This document shows positions 35,690 to 47,012 of a stretch of 64,000 bases of DNA, one piece after another. Each line of letters starts with the position of its first letter. Positions within the stretch are counted from its first letter, which is position 1. The notes beneath the pieces are model-generated. The model had not been told where the DNA came from. It made no database searches and saw only the letters and a list, made by a program, of their open reading frames with translations. Origin of the DNA: Flavobacterium gawalongense (lineage in GTDB: Bacteria; Bacteroidota; Bacteroidia; Flavobacteriales; Flavobacteriaceae); the NCBI RefSeq assembly GCF_007097265.1, contig NZ_VJZP01000008.1:79103-143102 (forward strand), written 5' to 3'. The position numbers and the translations under genes were made by a program.

Positions 35690-36139
35690 ATGACTTTCAA
35701 ACAAAAAATACATACCCATTATCTGCAATTAGTTCAGGATCGAATCGATGTTTTCAAGGACATGATTGTTGCGCTTACCGAAGACTCTAAGAACGATGCC
35801 AAAGGTTCTGCTGGTGATAAACACGAAACCGCCTTGTCTATGATGCATATTGAACAAGAGAAACTCAATAGTAAACTTAGAGAAGTGTTGACTCAAAAAG
35901 CTGTTTTAAATAAAATAGATGCTACCACAATTGCCGAAACAATTATCGTGGGGAGTTTAGTAAAAGCGAACGGAATCTATTTATACCTGAGTGTGGCGCT
36001 TCCTAAAATTAACATTGAAGGAATTAACGTTATTGCATTATCACCACAATCACCTTTGGGAAATAAACTAATGGGTAATCAAGAAGGGTTTACTTTTGAG
36101 ATTAATACTACAAAGTATTTGATAGAAGAGATTCTATAA
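35690..36139 (+). CDS. GreA/GreB C-terminal-like domain protein
   Basis: 149-aa soluble protein. An N-terminal helical part (DRIDVFKDMIVALTEDSKND; GDKHETALSMMHIEQEKLNS) resembles the GreA coiled coil in shape, and the C-terminal VIALSPQSPLGNKLMGNQEG matches the GreA/B FKBP-like end. True Gre factors rescue backtracked RNA polymerase; this one is divergent and its role is unknown. I recall that homologues are sometimes labelled 3-oxoacyl-ACP synthase in databases, which nothing here supports. The ATG at 35690 is chosen because the longer frame starts inside the inverted repeat. Confidence 0.7.
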   Translation: MTFKQKIHTHYLQLVQDRIDVFKDMIVALTEDSKNDAKGSAGDKHETALSMMHIEQEKLNSKLREVLTQKAVLNKIDATTIAETIIVGSLVKANGIYLYLSVALPKINIEGINVIALSPQSPLGNKLMGNQEGFTFEINTTKYLIEEIL

Positions 36140-36290
36140 AATACAATTGATTTAGCTTGTTTTGGATACGTTAGGTTTTAATAAAGCAGTTTTGATTGGG
36201 ATTAAATTAAATTTTTCAACTTCAAAACTATTTTTGTTATTTTTCGATTACAATTTAAGTGTAAAACACAGTATTTTCTTTTGATTTATA

Positions 36291-36342
36291 ACTAAAATAA
36301 CTATTTGTGTTTTAGGAATGTAACTGTTGTCGCATCTTTGCC
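36291..36342 (+). promoter_or_regulatory. Promoter block of the first asnB, shared with the second
   Basis: ACTAAAATA...TTTGTGTTTT...TGTAACTGTT...GCATCTTTGCC. The same ordered words occur at 38317-38368. CATCTTTG is close to the TAnnTTTG -7 box and lies 38 bases before the ATG. Confidence 0.6.
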
Positions 36343-36378
36343 CTATCAAAATAAATAAAATAATAAAAATATATAGTT

Positions 36379-38055
36379 ATGTGCGGAATAGTATGTGCCT
36401 TTGATTTGAAACAAAAAGCGGAAGTTTTAAGACCGCAAGTATTAGAAATGTCTAAAATTATCCGTCATCGTGGACCGGACTGGAGCGGAATTTTTAGTAA
36501 TGATAAAGCTATTATGTCTCATGAGCGTTTGGCAATCGTTGATCCGGCTTCAGGGAAACAACCTTTATTCAGTGAAGATAAACAACTTGTTTTAGCGGCA
36601 AATGGTGAAATTTACAACCACAGAGAATTGCGTAAACAATTTGAAGGGAAATACAACTTTCAAACTGAAAGTGACTGTGAGGTTATTTTAGCGCTTTACA
36701 AAGAAAAAGGACCTCATTTTATAGATGAAATGAACGGGATTTTTGGATTTGCTATTTATGATGTAGAAAAAGACGAGTATTTTGTTGCTCGTGACCACAT
36801 GGGAATTATTCCATTGTACATTGGTTGGGATCAACACGGAACTTTTTATGTTGCTTCAGAATTGAAAGCCTTAGAAGGGTATTGTACAAAAATCGAATTG
36901 TTTCCTCCAGGACATTATATGACCAGTAAAGATGGTGAGTTTGTACAATGGTATAAAAGAGAATGGACCGATTATGATGCGGTAAAAGATAACGAAACCA
37001 GTATTCCAGCCATTAAAGAAGCGCTGGAAGCAGCGGTTCACAGACAATTAATGAGTGACGTTCCTTACGGAGTATTACTTTCAGGAGGTTTGGATTCTTC
37101 AATTACTTCGGCTGTGGCCAAAAAATATGCTCAAAAACGTATTGAATCTGATGATGTAGCTGATGCTTGGTATCCGCAATTACACTCTTTTTCAGTAGGA
37201 TTAGAAGGTTCTCCTGATTTAGCTGCGGCTCAAGTAGTAGCAAAACATATTGGAACAATTCACCACGAAATAAAATTCACCATTCAAGAAGGTTTGGATG
37301 CGGTTCGTGATGTGATTTATAGTCTGGAAACCTATGATGTGACTACTGTTAGGGCATCAACTCCAATGTGGTTAATGGCGAGAGTTATTAAATCAATGGG
37401 GATTAAAATGGTATTGTCAGGTGAAGGTGCAGATGAGTTATTTGGTGGGTATTTGTATTTTCACAAAGCGCCAAACGCAAGAGAATTTCATGAAGAAACC
37501 GTACGTAAATTAAGTAAATTGCATATGTATGACTGCTTGCGTGCCAACAAGAGTTTAGCGGCTTGGGGTATTGAAGGACGTGTTCCGTTTTTGGATAAAG
37601 AATTTATGGATGTGGCGATGAGAATCAACCCGCAAGATAAAATGATCAATGCAGCACATCCAATGGAAAAATGGGTGGTTCGTAAAGCTTTTGAAGACAT
37701 GTTGCCGGAAAGTGTGGCATGGAGACAAAAAGAACAATTTAGTGATGGAGTAGGATACAGCTGGATTGACACTTTGAAAGAAGTAGTTGCTGAGGCCGTT
37801 TCAGATGAGCAATTGGCAAATGCTAAATATAGATTCCCATTGCAAACCCCAACTTCTAAAGAAGAGTATTACTATCGTTCTATTTTTCACGATCATTTCC
37901 CAAGTGATGCTGCGGCTTTATGTGTTCCACAGGAAGCAAGTGTGGCTTGTAGTACAAAAATTGCATTAGAATGGGATGAAGCGTTCAAGAACATGAATGA
38001 TCCTTCAGGTAGAGCTGTTGCCAGTGTGCATGATGACGCTTATGTTAAAGCATAA
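36379..38055 (+). CDS. asnB: Asparagine synthetase B (glutamine-hydrolysing), copy 1
   Basis: 558 aa. Met-Cys-Gly at the start exposes the catalytic Cys of a class II glutamine amidotransferase; RHRGPDWSG, SHERLAIVDP and AANGEIYNH complete that domain. The synthetase half has the pyrophosphatase loop LLSGGLDSSITS near residue 234. It makes asparagine from aspartate, ATP and glutamine. A paralogue of similar size lies 350 bases downstream with a matching promoter block, so the pair arose by tandem duplication. It has its own terminator. Why two copies are kept is unknown; they differ widely in sequence. Confidence 0.96.
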   Translation: MCGIVCAFDLKQKAEVLRPQVLEMSKIIRHRGPDWSGIFSNDKAIMSHERLAIVDPASGKQPLFSEDKQLVLAANGEIYNHRELRKQFEGKYNFQTESDCEVILALYKEKGPHFIDEMNGIFGFAIYDVEKDEYFVARDHMGIIPLYIGWDQHGTFYVASELKALEGYCTKIELFPPGHYMTSKDGEFVQWYKREWTDYDAVKDNETSIPAIKEALEAAVHRQLMSDVPYGVLLSGGLDSSITSAVAKKYAQKRIESDDVADAWYPQLHSFSVGLEGSPDLAAAQVVAKHIGTIHHEIKFTIQEGLDAVRDVIYSLETYDVTTVRASTPMWLMARVIKSMGIKMVLSGEGADELFGGYLYFHKAPNAREFHEETVRKLSKLHMYDCLRANKSLAAWGIEGRVPFLDKEFMDVAMRINPQDKMINAAHPMEKWVVRKAFEDMLPESVAWRQKEQFSDGVGYSWIDTLKEVVAEAVSDEQLANAKYRFPLQTPTSKEEYYYRSIFHDHFPSDAAALCVPQEASVACSTKIALEWDEAFKNMNDPSGRAVASVHDDAYVKA

Positions 38056-38082
38056 ATAATAATTTTTAGAATTAGTTATAGA

Positions 38083-38112
38083 AAAGCGCTCTCAGTTTTG
38101 AGAGCGTTTTTT
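38083..38112 (+). terminator. asnB copy 1 terminator
   Basis: CGCTCTCA pairs with TGAGAGCG, extended by A/T pairs and followed by a T run. The rest of the 350-base gap holds the promoter block of asnB copy 2 and nothing else recognised. Confidence 0.85.
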
Positions 38113-38316
38113 GTGTTTAATAAAACCGCATTTTTCTGAAAAATATTGACGGTAAAATTCTTTATATGAAGTTTTTTAACGTCTTTTTGAAAGATGTAAA
38201 AGTGGAATAAGGTTTTTTCTAAAGTGCTTATTTACAATTTATAACGTAATGCTTCGGTTTTTGAACTTGTAAGTTGCATTTTGCGTGCAAAAAGTTTTTT
38301 TTGGTTGTTATTTTAA

Positions 38317-38368
38317 ACTAAAATACGGCTTTGTGTTTTGTATTTGTAACTGTTAATGCATCTTTGCC
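38317..38368 (+). promoter_or_regulatory. Promoter block of the second asnB
   Basis: Shares ACTAAAATA, TTTGTGTTTT, TGTAACTGTT and GCATCTTTGCC in the same order with 36291-36342. Here TTTG-N18-CATCTTTG gives near-consensus -33/-7 spacing. Confidence 0.6.
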
Positions 38369-38405
38369 TTACCAGAATAAGAAAAAAAAATAAAATTATA
38401 TAGTT

Positions 38406-40022
38406 ATGTGCGGAATATTAGCCATTATTGGAAAAGGAAAAGATGAAAAACTAGTAAGAGAGCTTTCTAAAAGGATGGGACACCGTGGTCCTGATGAAAG
38501 TGATTTACATGTTACGGAAAAGGGTTCTATTTTAAGTCATGAACGTTTGTCTATTGTCGATTTGCATTCAGGAAAGCAACCGATACAAGGCACAAAAACT
38601 GCCTATATGGTTCATAATGGCGAGATATATAATCATCAAACTTTGAGAGATGGTGTTTTGAAGCACCACACTTTTAGAACTAAATCAGATTCAGAGGTTA
38701 TTGTTCATTTGTATGAAGAATTTGGATATGATTTTTGTAATATGCTTGATGGAGACTGGGCTTTTGTTATAGTTGACGGCGATAATTTTATTGCAGGTAG
38801 AGACCCAATGGGAGTAAAACCTTTATATTATGGTTTAGATGAAAGGGGAAGAATTTATTTTTCATCAGAAATGAAACCCATAGCTGATCAATGTAGAACA
38901 TTTTCTACTTTTCCTCCGGGACATTATTACACTCAAAAAACTGGTTTTGTAAAATACTACCAACCGGAATATGAAGATTATTTAAAAGCAGATCAGGATT
39001 TAGATTTAGATTTAATCAGAGAAACTTTGACTGAAGCGACTCGCAAGCGTTTGATGAGTGATGTGCCAATTGGAGTATTGCTTTCAGGAGGATTAGATTC
39101 TTCTTTGACTTCAGCAATTGCTTCTAGATTGTTGGCCGAAAGCGGTAAAAAATTACATTCTTTTTCTATTGGATTAGATGCTGATGCACCAGATGCTGCA
39201 GCAGCGAGAAAAGTGGCTGATTATTTAGGTACTGAACACCATGAAATTCACTTTACAATTGAAGAAGGCATAAAAATATTAGATAAATTGATTTGGCATC
39301 TTGAAACCTATGATGTGACTTCGATAAGAGCGAGTACACCAATGTATTTTTTGTCGAAAGCGATTACTGATATGGGAATAAAAGTGGTGCTTTCAGGAGA
39401 AGGGGCTGATGAGATTTTTGGAGGGTATTTGTATTTCAGAAATGCGCCATCAACAGAAGATTTTCAAAAAGAAACGATTGAAAGAGTTCAGAAATTATTT
39501 ACTGCCGATTTATTAAGAGCAGATAAATCAACTATGGCTCATGGATTAGAAGCTAGAGTTCCATTTTTAGACAAAGCTTTTCTTGATATGGCAGTTCGTA
39601 TCAAAGCAGAAGAAAAGATGCCTAAAACGTACGAAGGAAAAGAAAAATATATTTTAAGAAAAGCATTTGATACTCCGGACAACCCTTATCTTCCTGATGC
39701 CGTTTTATGGAGACAAAAAGAGCAGTTTTCTGATGGAGTAGGGTACAACTGGATTGATGAATTGATTGAATATTGTTCTTCGCAAGTAACGGATGAGCAA
39801 TTAGCTGGTGCGGCTGCAGAATTTCCATACAATGCGCCAACTACAAAAGAAGCGTATTTTTACAGATCAATATTTAACAAATATTATCCACAGCTTAGTG
39901 CAGCGCAAACCGTTAGAAAATGGATTCCAAAATGGCAAGAAAACCAAGACCCAAGCGGAAGAGCAAATGCAGCTCACGTTCAGGCAGATACTGAAATTGC
40001 AAAAACTGGAATTACGGTTTAA
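38406..40022 (+). CDS. asnB: Asparagine synthetase B (glutamine-hydrolysing), copy 2
   Basis: 538 aa. The amidotransferase start is MCGILAIIGKGKDEKLVREL, then MGHRGPDESD, SHERLSIVDL and HNGEIYNH; the PP-loop is VLLSGGLDSSLTSA near residue 230. All catalytic blocks seen in copy 1 are present, so both enzymes should be active. It is more compact (no extra residues around the loop after the PP-motif). A tandem paralogue pair with duplicated upstream sequence suggests gene duplication followed by divergence. A long-loop terminator follows. Confidence 0.95.
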   Translation: MCGILAIIGKGKDEKLVRELSKRMGHRGPDESDLHVTEKGSILSHERLSIVDLHSGKQPIQGTKTAYMVHNGEIYNHQTLRDGVLKHHTFRTKSDSEVIVHLYEEFGYDFCNMLDGDWAFVIVDGDNFIAGRDPMGVKPLYYGLDERGRIYFSSEMKPIADQCRTFSTFPPGHYYTQKTGFVKYYQPEYEDYLKADQDLDLDLIRETLTEATRKRLMSDVPIGVLLSGGLDSSLTSAIASRLLAESGKKLHSFSIGLDADAPDAAAARKVADYLGTEHHEIHFTIEEGIKILDKLIWHLETYDVTSIRASTPMYFLSKAITDMGIKVVLSGEGADEIFGGYLYFRNAPSTEDFQKETIERVQKLFTADLLRADKSTMAHGLEARVPFLDKAFLDMAVRIKAEEKMPKTYEGKEKYILRKAFDTPDNPYLPDAVLWRQKEQFSDGVGYNWIDELIEYCSSQVTDEQLAGAAAEFPYNAPTTKEAYFYRSIFNKYYPQLSAAQTVRKWIPKWQENQDPSGRANAAHVQADTEIAKTGITV

Positions 40023-40087
40023 AAAAAACAACAATATCAATTTCAAAAAACAATTGCAATAACAATTAAAAAATAATTGGAATTTTC

Positions 40088-40136
40088 AAATTTTCAAAGC
40101 GACATGTAAAATGTTTGTTTTGAAAATTTGTTTTTT
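40088..40136 (+). terminator. asnB copy 2 terminator (long loop)
   Basis: AAATTTTCAAA and TTTGAAAATTT flank a 20-base loop and are followed by G and six Ts. AT-rich, so weaker than the others. Confidence 0.5.
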
Positions 40137-40212
40137 ATAAAGGTTTGAGTTTTGTCCTTTTCGAAATTGCCATTGATTTTTGAAATTGAAATTTCTAACA
40201 ATATGTTAATAA

Positions 40213-42252
<2,040 letters not shown>

Positions 42253-42304
42253 ACCTAGTTTGATCATTGGTTTGTTCGAATAAATGAATGATTAGCTGAA
42301 TTAG

Positions 42305-42336
42305 AGATTGACCAAATTAACAAATAACCGAATAAA
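42305..42336. repeat. AACCGAATAAAC-type degenerate repeat before mdh
   Basis: GACCAAATTAACAAATAACC then GAATAAAC, the same vocabulary as 6539-6596 and 57190-57268, immediately upstream of mdh. Confidence 0.4.
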
Positions 42337-42345
42337 CTTTAAAAT

Positions 42346-43281
42346 ATGAAAGTTACCATTGTAGGAGCAGGAAATGTAGGTGCAACCTGTGCAGATGTAA
42401 TTTCTTATAGAGGAATTGCTAGCGAAGTAGTATTATTGGATATTAGAGAAGGTTTTGCTGAGGGTAAAGCTTTGGATATCATGCAATGCGCTACCAATAC
42501 CGGTTTTAATACCAAAGTATCAGGTGTTACTAACGATTATTCTAAAACGGCAGGAAGTGATGTAGTGATAATTACATCTGGAATTCCTAGAAAACCAGGA
42601 ATGACTCGTGAAGAACTAATAGGTATCAACGCAGGAATTGTGAAAACAGTTGCTGAAAATGTATTGAAGCATTCACCGGATACTATTATAGTGGTGGTTT
42701 CTAATCCTATGGATACAATGACTTATTTGGCTTTGAAATCTACAGGATTACCAAAAAATAGAATTATAGGTATGGGTGGAGCATTGGATAGTTCTCGTTT
42801 TAGAACGTATTTATCTTTGGCTTTAGATAAACCTGCAAATGATATTTCGGCTATGGTGATAGGTGGACATGGTGATACTACTATGATTCCTTTAACACGC
42901 TTGGCATCTTATAATGGAATTCCGGTTTCTCAATTTCTATCGGAAGAAGTGTTGCAAAAAGTAGCTGCCGATACTATGGTAGGTGGAGCTACGCTTACAG
43001 GACTTTTAGGAACTTCAGCTTGGTATGCTCCCGGAGCTTCAGTTGCTTTCTTGGTAGACAGTATTTTGAATGACCAAAAGAAAATGATCGCTTGTTCAGT
43101 TTTTGTTGAGGGAGAATACGGTCAAGATGATATCTGTATAGGTGTTCCTTGTATTATTGGTAAAAATGGAGTGGAAGAAATCCTTGACATTAAACTAAAT
43201 GAGCAAGAAAAAGCTTTGTTTGCTAAAAGTGCTGATGCAGTTAGACAAATGAATGATGCCTTAAAATCAATTTTGGTATAA
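42346..43281 (+). CDS. mdh: Malate dehydrogenase
   Basis: 311 aa, LDH-like MDH type. NAD-binding MKVTIVGAGNVGATCADVIS (GxGxxG at residues 7-12), the substrate arginine motif IPRKPGMTREEL (about 81-92), VVSNPMDTMTYLAL and the catalytic GGHGDTTMIPL (His about 174) are all present. It interconverts malate and oxaloacetate in the TCA cycle. Spacing to gyrB is 93 bases, and it ends at its own terminator, so it is probably a single-gene unit. Confidence 0.97.
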   Translation: MKVTIVGAGNVGATCADVISYRGIASEVVLLDIREGFAEGKALDIMQCATNTGFNTKVSGVTNDYSKTAGSDVVIITSGIPRKPGMTREELIGINAGIVKTVAENVLKHSPDTIIVVVSNPMDTMTYLALKSTGLPKNRIIGMGGALDSSRFRTYLSLALDKPANDISAMVIGGHGDTTMIPLTRLASYNGIPVSQFLSEEVLQKVAADTMVGGATLTGLLGTSAWYAPGASVAFLVDSILNDQKKMIACSVFVEGEYGQDDICIGVPCIIGKNGVEEILDIKLNEQEKALFAKSADAVRQMNDALKSILV

Positions 43282-43302
43282 TATTTTAATTATAAAATAG
43301 AG

Positions 43303-43330
43303 AAGACTGCACTTTTGCAGTCTTTTTTTT
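43303..43330 (+). terminator. mdh terminator
   Basis: AAGACTGCA pairs with TGCAGTCTT around CTTT and runs into eight Ts. Confidence 0.9.
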
Positions 43331-43350
43331 GAGATTAATCAATAAATAAA

Positions 43351-43381
43351 TTGGTTAATCTTAACGTTAATTATATATTTG
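43351..43381 (+). promoter_or_regulatory. Consensus-type promoter for secDF
   Basis: TTG-N20-TATATTTG fits the Bacteroidota -33/-7 pattern, 127 bases upstream of secDF. Confidence 0.55.
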
Positions 43382-43507
43382 CTCGGTTTAAAAAAATTGA
43401 TGTAATTCCTGATATTCTTTTTTGGTTGCAAAAATCGATGGCAGGGCTTATTCTATAAGGTTTAAAGCAAAAATAAATAAATAAAAAATAATTAATTTTT
43501 AGTAATA

Positions 43508-46477
43508 ATGCAGAATAAAGGACTTATTAAATTTTTCGCAATTCTATTTGCATTGGTAAGTATTTACCAACTTTCTTTCACTTTCATTTCTAGTAAAGTA
43601 GAAAGTGATGCAAAATCTTTTGCAGGTGGAAATCCTGAAAAAGAAGTAAAATATTTAGATTCTATTGGTAAAGAAAAAGTATTTAACCTTGGATTTACTG
43701 ATTTTACTTTCAATGAAGTAAAAGACAAACAAATCAACAAAGGTCTTGACTTAGAAGGTGGTATCAATGTTATACTTCAAATATCTGTTAAAGACATTTT
43801 GAAAGGATTATCTAATAATTCGAAAAATCCAATTTTTAATAAATCTTTGGCTGATGCTACTGCAAATCAAAAAGGAAATCAAACTTACATTGATGCATTT
43901 TTCGAAGCTTTTGAATCAAATTCTAATGGGACTGTGAAATTGGCTTCTCCTGATATTTTTGCAAATAGAAGTTTGCAAGGTGAAGGTGGAGTAGATTTTC
44001 AGATGACTGATGCAGAGGTAAAAAAAGTAATCAAAAGAAAAGTTGATGAATCTGTAGAAAGTGCTTTTGGAGTTTTAAGAAAACGTATCGATAAATTTGG
44101 CGTAACACAACCTAATATTCAAAAATTAGGGGAATCTGGAAGAATCCTTGTAGAACTCCCGGGTGCTAAAGATGTAGACAGGATTAAAAAATTATTGCAA
44201 AGTACCGCTCAATTAGAGTTCTGGGAAACGTATAAAATTGAAGAAATAGGAAATTTTTTGATGGCTGCAAATGAGTCATTGAAAAAAACTGAAATCAATA
44301 AAGTTGAAACTAAAGCAGTAGAAAAAGATTCATTGAGCGCTTTGCTAACTGATGGTAAAGATTCGGCAGCTACTAAAAAAGGAAACAATCCTTTACTGGA
44401 TAAAATTATCGGTCAAGGTGGAGGTCCAGTTTTAGGGCTTTTCTCTCCAAAAGATACTGCTGTTGTAAACGGATATTTGAAAAGAGCTGATATTAGAATT
44501 TTATTAGCAGGTGACCAACGTTATGCAAAATTTGTTTGGGGTAAACCAATGACAATTAAAGATGCTAAAGCAAAAGATATTGATGCTGTAGAATTGTATG
44601 CTTTAAAAGGAAATAGAGACAATGTGCCTTCAATGAGTGGTGGCGTGGTTACAGATGCAAAAGATACTTTTGACCAATTGGGTAAACCAGCCGTTTCTAT
44701 GCAAATGAATGGTCAAGGTGCAAAATCTTGGGAAGAATTAACAGGTAGAGCATATACTCAAAAAAGTAATATCGCTATTGTTCTTGATGATGTTGTATAT
44801 TCGGCTCCCGGTGTATCTAGCGGTCCAATTTCGGGTGGTAGATCTGAAATTTCAGGTGCTTTTGATGTCACAGAAACAAAAGATTTAGCGAATGTATTAA
44901 GAGCAGGTAAACTTCCTGCAGCTGCAGATATTGTTCAATCAGAAGTGGTAGGACCATCCTTAGGTCAAGAAGCGATTGATAATGGTACAAATTCAGCTCT
45001 TATCGGATTACTTTTAGTATCGCTTTGGATGATGATTTATTATGGTAAAGCAGGTTGGTATGCTAATCTTGCATTAGCAGTTAACTTATTATTCTTATTC
45101 GGAATTTTAGCAAGTATTGGAGCGGTTCTTACTTTACCTGGTATTGCTGGTATCGTTTTAACAATGGGAACAGCTGTTGATGCGAATATCATTATTTACG
45201 AAAGAGCAAAAGAAGAATTACGTGCGGGTAAAACGCTGGAAGAAGCCATTAAAACTTCATACAGTTGGAGAGGTGCTATGTCATCAATTACAGATGCTAA
45301 CGTTACGCACATTTTAACTGGAGCTGTGTTGTTTATTTTTGGTTCAGGACCAATTAAAGGTTTTGCTACTACATTATTGATAGGTATTGTAACTTCTTTA
45401 TTCACCTCTATTTTTATCGCAAGAATATTTATTGACTGGAATATTAGTAAAAAGAATGATTTAACTTTTGTTACCAAGTTTTCTAAAAACATGTTTAATA
45501 ATTTCCATTTTGATTTCTTAGGAGCGAAAAAATGGACCTATATATTCTCAAGTATTGTTGTTATTATTAGTGTAATTTCATTAGCAACAAACGGTCTGGA
45601 TGAAGGTGTGGATTTTGTAGGAGGAAGAACGTTTCAAGTGCGTTTCGAAAAACCAATTGAAGCTGAAACTGTAAAAGCAGAATTAACTAAAGTTTTCGGA
45701 AGTGCTGAGGCAAAAGTATTTGGTAGTGATAATCAATTAAAAATTACTACAAAGTATAAAGTACAAGAGCATGGAGTTCAAGCCGATGAAGAAGTAAATA
45801 AATTGTTATATGATAATTTGAAACAACATTTTTCTGCGGGATTAACCTATGATAAATTTGTAAATGCTTATGATGGTAAAAAATTAGGAATTCTACAAGC
45901 CTCAAAAGTAGGACCAACAGTTGCAGAGGATATTAAAACCAATGCATATTGGGCGGTGTTAGGTGCTATGGTATTAGTATTCTTGTATTTGATGATTAGT
46001 TTCAGAAGATGGCAATACAGTTTGGGAGCCATTGCCGCCATAGCACACGACGTTATTTTTGTGTTGGGGATTTACTCATTATGCTATAAATTCATGCCTT
46101 TTGGTATGGAAATCGACCAACACTTTATCGCTGCGATTCTTACCGTTATTGGGTATTCTATGAATGATACCGTAATTGTATTTGACAGGGTTCGAGAATT
46201 CTTGGCAGGTAAAACTAAAGGTTCTTTTGCTGAAATTGTAAATCAATCTATTAATACAACAATGTCAAGAACAATCAATACTTCATTGACAATGATTGTG
46301 GTATTGTTAATCATGTTTGTTTTTGGTGGAGAATCGATAAGAGGATTCATCTTTGCTATGTTAGTTGGTATCATTGTAGGAACGTATTCTTCATTGTTTA
46401 TCGCAACACCAGTATTAGTGGATACAATTTCAAGAGAAGATAAAAACTTGATAGAAAAACAACATCTGGAAGTTTAA
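43508..46477 (+). CDS. secDF: Fused protein-export membrane protein SecDF
   Basis: 989-aa fusion of SecD (about 1-660) and SecF (about 670-989), as usual in Bacteroidota, with twelve expected membrane segments. SecD has the first helix, DLEGGINVILQIS, a large periplasmic domain, AADIVQSEVVGPSLGQEAI and the proton-path TMGTAVDANIIIYERAKEEL. SecF has EGVDFVGGRTFQVRF and VIGYSMNDTVIVFDRVREF. It uses proton motive force to pull preproteins out of SecYEG. The linker near 255-300 is long and contains a Lys/Asp-rich insert. It is transcribed alone and has its own terminator. Confidence 0.97.
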   Translation: MQNKGLIKFFAILFALVSIYQLSFTFISSKVESDAKSFAGGNPEKEVKYLDSIGKEKVFNLGFTDFTFNEVKDKQINKGLDLEGGINVILQISVKDILKGLSNNSKNPIFNKSLADATANQKGNQTYIDAFFEAFESNSNGTVKLASPDIFANRSLQGEGGVDFQMTDAEVKKVIKRKVDESVESAFGVLRKRIDKFGVTQPNIQKLGESGRILVELPGAKDVDRIKKLLQSTAQLEFWETYKIEEIGNFLMAANESLKKTEINKVETKAVEKDSLSALLTDGKDSAATKKGNNPLLDKIIGQGGGPVLGLFSPKDTAVVNGYLKRADIRILLAGDQRYAKFVWGKPMTIKDAKAKDIDAVELYALKGNRDNVPSMSGGVVTDAKDTFDQLGKPAVSMQMNGQGAKSWEELTGRAYTQKSNIAIVLDDVVYSAPGVSSGPISGGRSEISGAFDVTETKDLANVLRAGKLPAAADIVQSEVVGPSLGQEAIDNGTNSALIGLLLVSLWMMIYYGKAGWYANLALAVNLLFLFGILASIGAVLTLPGIAGIVLTMGTAVDANIIIYERAKEELRAGKTLEEAIKTSYSWRGAMSSITDANVTHILTGAVLFIFGSGPIKGFATTLLIGIVTSLFTSIFIARIFIDWNISKKNDLTFVTKFSKNMFNNFHFDFLGAKKWTYIFSSIVVIISVISLATNGLDEGVDFVGGRTFQVRFEKPIEAETVKAELTKVFGSAEAKVFGSDNQLKITTKYKVQEHGVQADEEVNKLLYDNLKQHFSAGLTYDKFVNAYDGKKLGILQASKVGPTVAEDIKTNAYWAVLGAMVLVFLYLMISFRRWQYSLGAIAAIAHDVIFVLGIYSLCYKFMPFGMEIDQHFIAAILTVIGYSMNDTVIVFDRVREFLAGKTKGSFAEIVNQSINTTMSRTINTSLTMIVVLLIMFVFGGESIRGFIFAMLVGIIVGTYSSLFIATPVLVDTISREDKNLIEKQHLEV

Positions 46478-46510
46478 GATATATTTTTTTATTGTAATTA
46501 TAATTTAAGA

Positions 46511-46542
46511 AAAGATTCAACGAAAGTTGGATCTTTTTTTTT
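46511..46542 (+). terminator. secDF terminator
   Basis: AAGAT-T-CAAC with GTTG-G-ATCTT around a GAAA loop, followed by eight Ts. Confidence 0.88.
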
Positions 46543-46560
46543 GCTCCAGAATAGGAGGGT
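46541..46560. repeat. TTGCTCC-N6-GGAGGGT element, copy 1
   Basis: 20 bases that recur, differing at two positions, at 63910-63929 near the window end. CTCC/GGAG pair as a small hairpin. Confidence 0.5.
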
Positions 46561-46781
46561 TCATTTCAAATGATTATTTTTAACAGAATAGTTTTAGAAA
46601 ATTTTACGGATTAAAAAATAAAACACCTTTTATGTATAAAAGAGCAGTTTTTATTTTTACTATTATTTTTAGTTGTACATCTTTTATGTTCAAGATATAA
46701 AGCATAAAACGGAGCTTGGTTTTTATTATGGGTTTGGAAACGAAATTAAGAAAAGTGATTTCTCACATACAAATAGTTATA

Positions 46782-47012
46782 TACTATCCGTAATGCGGAC
46801 TAAAATCATTTCGAATACAATTTTTGTCGTTTGTACATTTATAAAGCATAAATATTAGCCCACAGATTGTACAGATTGTACAGATTATACCGATTTACAC
46901 GGATTTTTTTACTTGGTGAATCAAACTGTTATTTAAATCTGTGCAAAATCCGTTCAATCCGTGTTATCTGTGTGCCATATTTTATCCTTTGGAACATATT
47001 GCGGACTGTCAT
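46782..47012. mobile_element. 231-bp insertion bounded by 11-bp direct repeats
   Basis: AAATAGTTATA occurs at 46771-46781 and 47013-47023. Removing one copy plus the insert (242 bases) joins ...SHTNSY to NKIHFNYIIKGDK in frame, so the insert is a secondary event. Inside lies a palindromic block (46862-46975) with repeated GTACAGATT and CACGGATTT on the left and AAATCTGTG, AATCCGT and TTATCTGTG on the right. No ORF for a transposase. Confidence 0.75.
46862..46975. repeat. ACAGATT/AATCTGTG inverted repeat
   Basis: CACAGATT, ACAGATTGTACAGATT and ACACGGATTTTT on the left face AAATCTGTG, AATCCGTT, AATCCGTG and ATCTGTGTG on the right, able to fold as a long hairpin. I recall similar ACAGATTAACACAGATT repeats in Bacteroidota genomes. 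Confidence 0.7.

Noticed and set aside
46673..46858. A 61-codon open frame as a separate small gene
   Set aside because: It starts at a TTG inside the signal-peptide region of the broken PagL-like gene, and its second half is read through the insertion.
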